NCBI GenBank assembly: GCA_019009955.1
Contig: CM032228.1
Location: 224,633,001 to 224,697,000 of the forward strand
From: Riptortus pedestris
Lineage: Eukaryota; Arthropoda; Insecta; Hemiptera; Alydidae
Direction of reading: 5' to 3'
Length of the DNA stretch: 64,000 bases
Under the pieces are notes generated by a model. The model had not been told where the DNA came from. It worked only from the letters and a program-made list of their open reading frames with translations, and made no database searches. Shown here one piece after another: positions 12,536-44,018 of the stretch (positions within the stretch are counted from its first letter, which is position 1; the number at the start of each line of letters is the position of its first letter). Made by a program: the position numbers and the translations under genes.

Positions 12536-13510
12536 TTATAATAAAATTATTATCTTCTTTACTATCACAACAGGTGAATAATGTAAGTATAGCACTTGAG
12601 TATGTTTGATTTGCATGCCAAGGTAGCAAGTAGAAGGATGGCAGAATACTTTTCCCCCAACACTAGTGAATGAACCAAAAACATATCGGTTACTTGTAGT
12701 AACTGAATCCCACTTGGAATTGTGGAACATTCCCCATTCCTTGGACTCTGTTTTGCTGATTGGGTCATAGTATAGAACCATTGTATAATCCCTAGGTTAC
12801 AACTCAATATGTTTTGCTGATTGGGTCATAGTATAGAACCATTGTATAATCCCTAGGTTACAACTCAATATGTTTTGCTGATTGGGTCATACTATAGAAC
12901 CATTGTATAATCGCCAGTTACAACTCAATCCAATTTTTATGAATCAGCATTAAATCCTTTTTTATTGCAGCAGCAAAAACGTACATATTTTTGAGGAGCA
13001 GAAAAAATTTTCGGAACCCATCTTGCACTAACATTTCTCATATACAAATGTTCTTTAATGATCCTTCTAACACTTAACCCCTTGATTCTTATTTTGATAA
13101 ACATTACCTTGCTGTTATTTCTTTGGTCTTCAGCCTCTGATTGGATAGTAATTGAGCTTCCACAAGTTGGACTGTTTCAGAAGTGGCGAACTTCCAATGG
13201 GAGCCCAGGGCACGGGTCGTCATCAAGACTTTCTCTCCCTAACTTAAATAATTTTACACATTCTTTCAAATTGGAATACGAGAGAGAGGACTCCTCAAAC
13301 ACACACCATCCAAGCACTCTTTAATTTGGAAGAGTACAAAAGAATTTAATAACCGCACGGTATCTGATCTTGAACATTTTTAAAAATTCTTTCTGCCGCA
13401 AGGTTTCGTTCAAATTAAGATACAGACTGACAGGATGGAGGAAATGTTATGGAGAGTACAGGCATAGACAGGCACAGTGGGCAAGTTTCCACCAACTTGA
13501 AGTACGGGAG
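12536..13510 (-). pseudogene. Decayed mariner transposase copy
   Basis: Minus-strand mariner remnant. From its 5' side it reads FKIRYRAVIKFFC (near 13380), KLFKLGRESLDDDP, RIIKEHLYMRNVSARWVPKI and TMVLYYDPISKT, in the same order as the longer copy at 20.8-22.07 kb. Several frameshifts and stops break it, and the C-terminal catalytic part is lost after the YYDPISK block. It contains a threefold 61-bp tandem duplication. A terminal inverted repeat may lie near 13480-13510 (GGAAACTTGCC-like) but no clean end was found. Confidence 0.75.
12749..12931. repeat. 61-bp tandem repeat, three copies
   Basis: Copies begin at 12749, 12810 and 12871 (TGTTTTGCTGATTGGGTCAT...). The first two are nearly identical and the third has a few changes. 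The unit lies within the mariner transposase remnant and covers its YYDPISK region. Confidence 0.95.
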
Positions 13511-14103
13511 CGAGATTAGGCTGGAAACTTAGCCTGGGGAACTTACTGTGTGTGCATGCATGCACACTCATGTGTGTGCGTATAGGTATGTTGAAGCATT
13601 AGCATAATGATGTTCCCAACCAAAAGAAAAAGTCTGAAGAGTCCAATTGTTTAATCAAAACAATATTAGGGGTAAACATGCAATTTGTGCTTATCAATTG
13701 CTGGAATTGATGAAACATTTTCAACACTAGCAGGCAGGTGACATTGGTATAACCTTTAAAAAGGCAGGTTACTGCTACACTCTCAACTTTCATAATTAAG
13801 AAACTAGAATAATCATTCTTTAGGAGATAACAAATTAGCGATTTCATACAAAATTAACATTTATCATAAATTCCATGAACAATCGTAACATACTTCTAAT
13901 TGCTTGTTGTTCCTTTTGTTGAAAGGGAAGGAATGATTAAAAAACAAAATATTTATCAATCAATAATTTTTATAGTAACGATCTTGGAAGGAATGACATA
14001 TTAAAAACTTTCACATTATATACATATAAAATACATTAAGTAAACAATACATTTACATGGATAGTAACATTAAGAATGTACATCATATACAAAATCAAAG
14101 ACT
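13511..14103. other. 3' flank of FIH gene
   Basis: Presumed 3' UTR and downstream sequence of the FIH gene on the minus strand. No canonical AATAAA was found within the first few hundred bases after the stop at 14104. Nothing else recognised. Confidence 0.35.
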
Positions 14104-36117
<22,014 letters not shown>

Positions 36118-36780
36118 GATTTATCAATAAAATATTTACAACATGAACATAATATTTCACGACAATACCCCAATAATTACATTTAAAATGCTACAGAATA
36201 CATTATATTTCTTTACTCATTTTGTGCAAGATGCAAAAGGATTCTCAAACAAAACACAAACAGATATCAATGTTAAATAAACACACTCCAGTAGCTTGAC
36301 GATGTATCGATGAGTTAAATCACAACAGTGTAAGATAATACTTCCCGGAACACAAAACGGATAGCACTCGTTACGTCATTGTTACTACAACGGATACACT
36401 ACTATTGTGATAAGGAATTAAATAAGTTTCTGGTTTCGACATATGAAACTCTTTACACTTTGTTGATGAATTTTTATTTAAATGCTATCTGAAGATATAG
36501 GATTCGCTCAATATGTACTGTTACTTTGTCGTTTGACTATCGGGCTATTTGGACTCCGTAGAACATATGTGATACAGGAAAGAACGGGTTTTAATTGTTT
36601 TCCAAATGTTTGCATATGATAGTAATATATTAACTCTTCAAGGACTTTTACTTCTGACAACTCAAGCATTTTTTTATAATATATGAGCCATTCCGCTAAG
36701 TGGTAATGACAGCAAAATTAATTCTTATTAATCAGGACGAAATATCATGTGATCCACTAAGTAAAGAGGGACTTCATTTT
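36118..36780 (-). promoter_or_regulatory. FIH upstream region with CRE-like site
   Basis: The 5' flank of FIH on the minus strand. At 36371-36378 TTACGTCA (TGACGTAA on the gene strand) matches a CRE/ATF half-palindromic site about 255 bp before the ATG. No TATA box is evident. The region is free of the repeats seen on both sides, as expected for a maintained promoter. Confidence 0.4.
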
Positions 36781-36795
36781 AGCAGATTCCCTTAA
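36777..36795 (-). repeat. Family A end, split by the piggyBac-like insertion
   Basis: AGCAGATTCCCTTAA is the first half of the family A palindrome. The second half resumes at 41250 after 4.45 kb of inserted DNA. Confidence 0.75.
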
Positions 36796-37166
36796 CACTT
36801 TAACCGGTTAAAGTTTAACCGAAACACCGGTCTGAGAGGCCGGTAGAGATTTTCATATTTCATGTATTGGTAGATCTGCTAATATTGGTGGGCTCTCCAC
36901 CTCGTTAGCTGTGAGGCTTTCCTTCCTCTACGCACAGGAAGTGTTTTGGGATAATTTGTCAACGGCATTCAGTGTTCTCCAACCTACCGATTTTTCGGTA
37001 TTTCTACTGAAATGGACTCTGGTCTACCGAAATGCAATGATTTTTCCACGATTTCAGAAAATACATGGAAATTCTCCTGATTTTTCTACCGATTTCACAA
37101 TTTTGTGTTGGCAACCCTTTTCATTTATGTTTAATGTTACGGGGAATCACCTTACAGCAAGTATGA

Positions 37167-37557
37167 ATGAGCAGAGTTATTGCCCATTGTACAGAGTGGC
37201 GCATTCTAAGTAATTGTGATCAAATGAAAACATTTTCTGATGACGTTGAACTATTTTGGGATGAAGTAAGTTTGCTAAAGCATGGCGATGGGACTCAAAT
37301 GTTTCCCTTGTTAACTACTTTTATGTTTAATATTTTATCACTCCTCCATTCATCTGCCGATGTTGAGCGCATATTTTCTCAAATTAATATTATGAAAACA
37401 AAACAGAGAAATAGCCTGTCACTGAGTCAATCACTAGCTTACCCCATTCAAAACAACTTTTCATGGATGCCAATTGTTATGACTTAGAAAATAATTTAAA
37501 AATTACTGCAGCTATGACCAAAGAATATTGGGAAGATCAGAAACATTATGAAAAATA
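37167..37557 (+). pseudogene. hAT transposase C-terminal dimerisation fragment
   Basis: Reads FSDDVELFWDEVSLLKHGDG, then SADVERIFSQINIMKTKQRN, the hallmark ERxFS...(I/L)KTKxRNxL of the hAT family dimerisation region. A frameshift near 37440 follows, then LENNLKITAAMTKEYWEDQK in another frame to a stop at 37557. The RNase-H-like catalytic part and the BED finger are missing, so this is a remnant, consistent with the short length of the surrounding element. Confidence 0.75.
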
Positions 37558-38395
37558 ATTTAATTTGTTAGATATCCGTTTTTGGTGTGCAACTTGTTTA
37601 ACTTTCAAAATCTCTAAATTTTCAGTTTTTGTCTTTCTTTAACTTGACGCTGGCAAATTAATAATTGTCATAATATAATATATTAATATAATAACTGTGT
37701 TAGTTGGAAGTAAGTTGATACGCTGATTTTTAAGTTATTATATTTTTATGTTGTAAGTAGGTAGGTTTTTATGTTAAACCTCATAGTTTTATGTGTGTAA
37801 GATGATTTTTATTTTGAAAATTGATTTTTATGTTATTATAATATAATAATAAGTGTTTTTTTTTTGTTAAATAAAAAAAATTTGATTGAAAATTGTATTT
37901 TTCTGTAATCGTTGAATAATGGTAACATTACTAAACTGAAATGAGTGAAGAAAGTGAAACATTTTGCAATAGAGTGAAGAAAGTAATCACTTTCTTCACA
38001 AGTGAAGAAAGTGAATTGCCTTCTTAATTAGTAATAAGTATAAATTAAAAAATAATTTGAAGTTGAAAATTAAATGCTTTTAAATGTTTCTTAACATTGT
38101 AAGAATTTATTTTAACAAAATAAATTGAAATGTGAATGAATTATTGGTGGAAATAATCAATATATTTTAAAATTTAAATATAATAATAATTACCTTCCTT
38201 GTTTATAACCTGCACTTGTTTATAACTGCACTACTTCACAATCATCACTAGTTGTTTTATAACTATGCTTATAACCTTTCACAACCATGCTTATAACCTA
38301 CAAACAACATACCATAATCTTCACAACATCCTAATTTTGTTCATATGCTGGTTAGATCTGATCATGTATTACACGATTACAGAAAAAAATTAATA

Positions 38396-38516
38396 TTACA
38401 CTCGTGACGAAAGTAGAATTTACAACTCTCGTGAAATTACCACACTCGCTTCGCTCGTGTGGGTAAACGTTTCACTCGAGTTGTAAAATGATCTACTTTC
38501 GTCACTTGTATAATAA
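38396..38516. repeat. 120-bp foldback (hairpin) MITE
   Basis: CACTCGTGACGAAAGTAG... pairs with ...CTACTTTCGTCACTTG, closing on TCGCTTCGCTCG. Half of the same element recurs at 52063-52135 (GTGATGAAAGTAGGTCATTT ... CACACGAGCGAAGCGAG). Confidence 0.85.
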
Positions 38517-39119
38517 ATAACTATTTTTTTGTCATATACCGATTTTAGTTGGCAGCTCTACCGATTTCGCTCATTGGGGTTCGAGACCACTGACGGCATT
38601 CCAAGGTACGTATAAGATAAGGTAGCGCCATTCGCGAGTAGCCAATCAGAATGCAGCAAGCCTCTACGTCACTGGGCTGAAAGATTCCTGGCGGACAAGC
38701 CGAAATACGATCAATATAAGCAGTTTTCTGATTAATTTGGCGAATAAAAAATTGTTAAAATGGTATATGTCTGTAAATGATACAAATTACTTTAGTTGAA
38801 TATATTTTATTTCAAATAAACCATGTACAAATTAGATTCCATTAAAAATAAATACATAATAGTTCCTTAAAATTTATATATGTTGGGTTACATTTAAAAA
38901 TCGTAATTTTTCTAGGTAATTAGCACAACAAAAAGTAAAACTTTACTATAATAAGATGAAATCTCCAAAACATGAAAACAGTAATGACTTCTATTATACA
39001 AACAAATAAAAGTTAATAAAATTGAGATTAACCAAGCAATAAACAATGATACCCAGTTAAAAATGAATAAAAATGACTAAATTATTTTAAACATCAGCTA
39101 GTCAATATAGGTACAAGAT

Positions 39120-39960
39120 TTTTAAAGGTTATCATTGGCATGTAGTCCTCCTTGTAATAAAAAGATGCTTATATTTAGTCACTGGAATTCTTGGTTCCAG
39201 TAGCATCCTTGTGAAGAGAATGGCACTGATGTTGGAGCATATGCATTGAAACCGCACTGTCCCATAGAATAACTAACTGTGGAGGAAACATGTAATATCA
39301 TTAATGATAGACCATGGGAAATAAACTCCTATAGTGCTCTATAGAAAACACTACAAGAAGATAATTCTGTTACTCAGACTTTAAAACTTATCTTTTTTTT
39401 TAAAAAAAAAGCTGTCATTGGCATGTAGTCCTCCTTGTAATAAAAATATGCTAACATTTTGAGCCGCAGGGAATCCCTGGTTCCAGTAGCATCCTTGTGA
39501 AGAAAATGGCACAGATGTTGGAGCATATGCATTGAAACCGCACTGTCCCATAGAATAAATAACTGCGAAGGAAACATGTAATATCATTAATGATGGAGCA
39601 TGGGAAATAATCTCCTATAGTGCTCTATAGGAAACAATACAAGAAAATTATTCTGTTTCTAATATTTTAAATCTTACCTTTTTAAAAGCTCCCATTCGCA
39701 TGAAGTCTGTCTTGTCCAAAACAGTTGCTGCTGATATTTTTTGAGTGTATGCATTGAAACCGCACTGTCCCATAGAATAAATAACTGCGAAGGAAACATG
39801 TTATATCATTAATGATGGAGCATGGAAATATACTCCTATAGTGTCTATAGGAAACACTACAAGAAAATTATTCTTTTCTTACATTTTAAAAGCTCCCATT
39901 CGCATGAAGTCTGTCTTGTCCAAAACAGTTGCTGCTGATATTTTTTGAGTGTATGCTCTG
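39120..39960. repeat. Imperfect tandem repeats, about 290 bp
   Basis: About three copies of a block with CATTGGCATGTAGTCCTCCT, GGTTCCAGTAGCATCCTTGT, CACTGTCCCATAGAATAA and GGAAACATGTAATATCATTA begin near 39130, 39413 and 39690 (the third truncated at its start). The GGCACTGATGTTGGAGC... TTGAAACCGCACTGTC portion is a diverged relative of the hammerhead-like core of the foldback elements. Confidence 0.75.
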
Positions 39961-40010
39961 AATTTGAGCTTTGGATAATATTGGATAACAAATCCTTTCC
40001 ATTTCTTTTT

Positions 40011-40640
40011 TCACTGCATTTTTTCTTCTTTTTGCATTTTTATCTGGTAAATAACTGTTAGCAATTTAGTAACTCTCTTTTTTAAATTAAAGTTATTACT
40101 TTCTAAATTTTTTACTTGGATCAGCAAGGACTTTAATTGGGATTCATATTCAGGAATTTTTTCCTTTAAGAGAATACATCCATCACAATCAACTTCTTCT
40201 GTATTACATGAAAAATCACTTTTCAGCTTTTTGGGAGAAATCTCATTAATGTGACGCAGGGCACGTTGAGTTATTTCACGTTTTTTACTCCTACAGTCTC
40301 TAGATGTTTCACATTTTGAGTCAGAAGTAGAGCTAGTAGGTGTTTGTTTACTTACGGACGATACTGGTAAATTAAGATGCGGCACAGCTTCTTCTTTTAA
40401 TATCAATCTATTAGGAACATAGCCTAACAATTCTGCTTGTAAATTCCTTTGGTAATCACTATCACTGAAATGTTCTGAACAAACCCGAGCAAAAGTAGGA
40501 TTAAATTTCAAATCTCCTCGTCTACACAGAACTATCCACTGTTTCTTAATTTCTTCGTTTTTCGGGAACCGGTGATAAGATACAGACTTGCCTGTTCTCC
40601 TAGAGTTGTTGGAACATGTTGCCATAGCACACTCACTCAT
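40011..40640 (-). CDS. THAP-domain protein with C-terminal coiled coil
   Basis: Intact 209-residue single-exon frame. The N-terminal 90 residues form a THAP zinc finger: Cys4, Cys9, Cys54 and His57 (C-x4-C-x44-C-x2-H), with the invariant Pro26 (HRFP), Trp35, Phe58 and an AVPTIF-like box AVPHLNL at 85-91. The middle is Ser/Thr-rich. Residues about 160-209 are a Lys/Glu/Leu coiled coil (LKSLLIQVKNLESNNFNLKK). The start was taken at MSEC because THAP fingers begin three residues before the first Cys; an in-frame ATG lies six codons upstream. THAP fingers bind DNA in transposases and in domesticated regulators. Here the frame sits inside a mobile unit, so transposon origin is likely, and the catalytic domain is absent. 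The frame is free of breaks, unlike every other transposase piece in the window. Confidence 0.85.
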   Translation of the reverse strand: MSECAMATCSNNSRRTGKSVSYHRFPKNEEIKKQWIVLCRRGDLKFNPTFARVCSEHFSDSDYQRNLQAELLGYVPNRLILKEEAVPHLNLPVSSVSKQTPTSSTSDSKCETSRDCRSKKREITQRALRHINEISPKKLKSDFSCNTEEVDCDGCILLKEKIPEYESQLKSLLIQVKNLESNNFNLKKRVTKLLTVIYQIKMQKEEKMQ

Positions 40641-41006
40641 TTTGAAAAAAAAAATCACTTATAACAATGGAAAATAAAACAATTAACTAAAAACACAACG
40701 ATGCTCACGATGTAAACAAAGCTGAGTTCAGCCCAGTGACGTCATGCGCCAAAGTCGCAAAATTTTTTGATCTGCGCACCTGCCGAATGGCACCCCCCGG
40801 ACGGCATTCGACCTTGACTAGCTATTGCTCGTTTTGCTCCGGTTTCGTGTACCTCTTGTTTCGGTTAATAGCCAACGTATTGCTGGTCTAAGATGCGGGG
40901 TAAATCGGTTTACGTATGTCGTGATGTTGTGTACCTTTCATTATAGCTTGTAACACTGTTTGTTCGTATTCTTTTCGTGTGTGTTTTACATAGTATACGA
41001 TTTGCT

Positions 41007-41183
41007 ATGGAGCCTTCCACGAGCTATGGACCAATAAAGTGCTCATCGTTACGATTTATATATCGTACGGATGACAGTGATTTCAATGAAAGGGTTAAAA
41101 ATGACAATAATAGATTAAATGTGATACAAGTTATTCAATCAATATATAAAAATAACGAATTTGTTGATGGGAATTACTATTAA
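41007..41183 (+). CDS. Short open frame, unknown (58 aa)
   Basis: MEPSTSYGPIKCSS... to ...EFVDGNYY-stop, near the right end of the piggyBac-like element. Hydrophilic, no recognised domain. It could be the first exon or remnant N-terminus of the element's own transposase, or chance. Weak call. Confidence 0.25.
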   Translation: MEPSTSYGPIKCSSLRFIYRTDDSDFNERVKNDNNRLNVIQVIQSIYKNNEFVDGNYY

Positions 41184-41336
41184 CCCTTCCAGGCCTGTGC
41201 GACCGGATGATTCGGTTTACGTCACGGAATTCATGTTTCGGTAAGAGTGTTAAGGGAAAAATCAGCTATTGGCGCTGTACTCACGACGGGGTTTTCGAAA
41301 AATGTCGTCAAATATCCATCGATCCAACTTAGTATA

Positions 41337-41550
41337 GGGTGGAATGCAGTTTAACCCCACTCTTGGTGAATTCGTCGAAAATCGGGCGATCACGTGATTA
41401 TTATTTTTTTCCTCATTGCTTTTTTAACTCAATTTTAAACAACAACGCGTAATCCGGAGATTTCATGATATCCGGAATGTTTACAAACGTTACTTCGGCG
41501 GATTTTCAGCTTGCCGGCATCAAGAGTGGAGTTAAACTGCATTTTCACCC
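41337..41550. mobile_element. 214-bp MITE, 8-bp target duplication TTAGTATA
   Basis: Terminal inverted repeats GGGTGGAATGCAGTTTAACC and complement of GAGTTAAACTGCATTTTCAC plus CC. TTAGTATA at 41329-41336 and 41551-41558. Non-coding; the 8-bp duplication suggests a hAT-type mobiliser. Confidence 0.9.
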
Positions 41551-41579
41551 TTAGTATATGACGAAAATGAGGTCTGTTC

Positions 41580-41634
<55 letters not shown>

Positions 41635-41637
<3 letters not shown>

Positions 41638-41840
41638 CATATTTTGTTGCGGCTGTTAACTTTAATTGGGCCAAATTAGTAAGCATTTCAAGTTTACCAG
41701 CATTGCTAAAAGTAGTGCTATAAAACAGGCAATTTTCTAACATGTAAAGCAGGAAACGTTTCATATTATACATTGTAAATGGAAATAAATTTCTATTTTT
41801 CAGACTACATCATGGAAGAAAAATAAATATTTTATTTCCC
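41635..41840 (-). repeat. Interspersed repeat with small conserved frame, copy 2
   Basis: Inverse of 35150-35400. The minus frame MYNMKRFLLYMLENCLFYST is conserved with copy 1, which may reflect shared recent origin rather than selection. Confidence 0.6.
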
Positions 41841-41923
41841 TGACTGTCGGCTCCAGTGGTTCAGGTCTCTTTTTTCTCATAGAGAATTTTTAATGGCCCA
41901 TATTAGTTAATGGCTAAAACCGG

Positions 41924-42409
41924 GGCTAAAGTGCATTTTAGTCCCCCCCCCAGCCGCTATCTTGTTACGTCACTGTCCGACATCTTCTTTCTTGCTACCG
42001 TCCTACATATTGTTTTTGCTAGTGTTTACTATTAATATTGTTTCCGTTTTAGCTATGGCTCAAAGTGAGTGCACGACTAGGTTTTTACATAATTGGAAGT
42101 GCAGGGAAAGCGTGCCGTTATTGAATGGTGTATAAAAGTGGGATTCTTATCGCCTACTACGAAAGCCTATCCTCCGCAGTCTAAGGATCCAACAAATTAG
42201 GTGAGTTAACAAAATTTAAGTTAAAATTACCCCCTCCCCCCTCCGCCCCTGGTTTTAACCGCCTATGGCGTATTTTGGAAATTTTAAAGTGTTAAAAAAG
42301 ATAAAGTAAGAAAAACAAAACCCCCACACTCGGTGTTACAAAAACAAGATGGCCGCCGACATCATCCTGCGCCATCAAGGGGGGGGGGACTAAAAAATGC
42401 ACTTTCACC
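41924..42409. mobile_element. 486-bp MITE, 8-bp target duplication AAAACCGG
   Basis: Ends GGCTAAAGTGCATTTTAGTC and complement of GACTAAAAAATGCACTTTCA plus CC are inverted repeats, followed inward by C9 and G9 runs. AAAACCGG flanks at 41916-41923 and 42410-42417. The termini resemble those of the 214-bp MITE (GGTGAAAGTGCA versus GGGTGAAAATGCA), so both belong to one family. A short frame inside (RAVIEWCIKVGFLSPTTKAY) may be a remnant of its parent. Confidence 0.9.
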
Positions 42410-42704
42410 AAAACCGGAATAGGGGGGGGGTAGAGAGGGGGAATTCGAAAATTCAAAATATCTCCGTTATTATGATTTGGATCGAAAAATGTTATAGAAC
42501 CATTCTTGTTAAACTATTGATCCTGGGAAAACTACTCAGATTACGCTGTCTTTTATCATTTTGACAACAGGATAAAACTATTTTTGGTACATGGATTCAT
42601 TATTGCTTATCATACGTATGTAACTACATACTTATAACTCATTTTAAATTTAATGTCTCTATCACGTATTGGTTTGCATAACATCATTTTTGGTTTTTAT
42701 GGTA

Positions 42705-44018
42705 CCTACTTATTGGATATCTGGAGACCATTTAAAGACGATTATTAAATCATAATTAAAAGAAAATCACTTTATTATTTAAAATAACACTTCATGAATA
42801 TATAAATGAAAAAATGATTTAAGGGAAGCCAGACCACTCATTGTTTACAGATAAAATATTTACTATTTCAAAACCACTTATTCCTATTATATTGTTACGT
42901 TTTTATTACAAAACCAGTAATAGAACGTTGTTTATAAGAGTTCTTTTGGATTGCAAAATTAAACTCACACAAGCTTCACAGTTTTTATCACTGCACAATT
43001 TATTTGCAGCACACTACACACTTGGTTAATTGTTCTTAATTACTACTCACAGAATGCACTGATAGCTTCACTGTTCTTGTTATTACACAGTCCAATAATT
43101 CACTCACGGTCACTGAATTACACAAAAAGACGGCACTGCACTGTCCTTTAACATGGCACTAAACTGTTACTTACAGTCACGCCACAAGACTGTTCTTCAC
43201 ATAAAATCATTTTACCTAAGTCGCACTGTACCACTGATGTCATCAACAAGACAGCTGAGAGCTTTTTTTTTTTTTTTTTATACCCGAGATCCAGTAGGGA
43301 ATTAGATGAGAGTTTGGAGACAGAGTGTCCTGCCATGGCTGTCCCGACAGTTCCCCTTCTACTTAACACTCTGTTGTTCTATTTTAAGGGGGTGGTGTGA
43401 GTTCGTATGGGTGTAAATAGACCCGGGTTGAGGGTTACCCGGCAACTGTCTGAGTACCGGGACCCAGTATTTACCGGAGACCCAGTATTTGATGGTATTA
43501 AGGTAGTGTGACCCACTGGGGGTGAGGAAAGATAGTTCCCCTTCTGCTGAACTATGTTCCATTATAAGGGGGGTGGCAATTGGGTGTGGGTGTAATGGAA
43601 CTCATAAAGGGTGGGTGACCCGGTAGCTGGTACTCGTAATACGGGGTGGGTTACTTGACTAGCTCGCAGCTGGCCGGTTCTTTATATAGGTCATCGGCAT
43701 ACATCAAAGGGGAATTGTCTGGATCCTTCGACGTCTGGACTGGAAGGGACTAGTACGGGCTCGACCATTAGCGGCACCCTTTGATTTCATTCACACTCAC
43801 CAAACACGTAAACATCTCTGTCCAATCCTTCATGTATTTAATTTTCGCAACAATATGGTGCTATTCCGCGGCATCGTTCAGTTTTCGGATTTATAATTAC
43901 ATTTTGTTATTCAAACCAATTCTAGAAGTGTTATTTTAATTAATAGTGTTTTTTTTTTTTTTTTTTTTTTAAATATGATTTAATAATCGTCTTTAAATAG
44001 GTGATAATTGATAAGTAC
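42705..44018. mobile_element. Foldback-type element with 90-bp inverted ends and GC-rich core
   Basis: 42705-42798 (GGTACCTACTTATTGG... GACGATTATTAAATCAT... AAAATAACACTT) is the inverse of 43929-44018. The 1.1-kb interior is unlike the neighbourhood: 43260-43790 is GC-rich with repeated CCCAGTATTT, TTCCCCTTCT and GGTGACCCGG-like blocks and a TATATAGG near 43685. Short minus frames occur but no domain is recognised. No target duplication identified with confidence. Confidence 0.6.

Larger units (their letters stand above)
36970..38592 (+). mobile_element. hAT element, internally deleted
   Basis: Terminal inverted repeats CAGTGTTCTCCAACC (left) and complement of GGTTCGAGACCACTG (right), 13 of 15 matching. 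The 8-bp target duplication ACGGCATT is at 36962-36969 and 38593-38600. It encodes only the C-terminal end of a hAT transposase (see next). AT-rich remainder includes a foldback at 38396-38516. Confidence 0.8.
38601..40800. mobile_element. THAP-coding unit with inverted ends and ACGGCATT flanks
   Basis: A 2.2-kb segment between a second and third copy of ACGGCATT (38593-38600 and 40801-40808). Ends are imperfect inverted repeats: GCCATTCG near both ends, and ACGTCACTGGGCTGAA at 38670-38685 matched inversely by TTCAGCCCAGTGACGT at 40729-40744. The outermost left 20 bp (CAAGGTACGTATAAGATAAG) loosely resembles P-element ends, and 8-bp duplications fit P or hAT types. It encodes a THAP protein and has tandem repeats in its 3' half. 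Classification is inference. Confidence 0.55.
36796..41249. mobile_element. piggyBac-like element (TTAA target) hosting other insertions
   Basis: TTAA at 36792-36795 and 41250-41253 flank a 4.45-kb insertion. Ends are inverted: CACTTTAACCGG on the left, complement of CGGTAAGAGTG on the right. Subterminal blocks also correspond (AACCGAAACACCGGTC...AGGCCGG versus AACCGAATCATCCGGTC...AGGCCTGG). The TTAA is the centre of the palindromic end of a family A copy, so the empty site can be read directly. No piggyBac transposase is recognised; the interior is mostly a hAT and a THAP-coding unit. Confidence 0.75.
41250..42650 (-). repeat. Repeat family A, minus copy with two MITEs inserted
   Basis: Continues the family A copy interrupted at 36795: GGGAAAAATCAGCTATTGG, CCATCGATCCAAC, ATGACGAAAATGAGG, TTCAAAATTATATATA with (TA)n at 41587-41632, then after other sequence TTAATGGCTAAAACCGG and AAATATCTCCGTTATTATG to about 42540. 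Two MITEs (41337-41550, 41924-42409) and the 41635-41840 repeat interrupt it. Confidence 0.65.
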
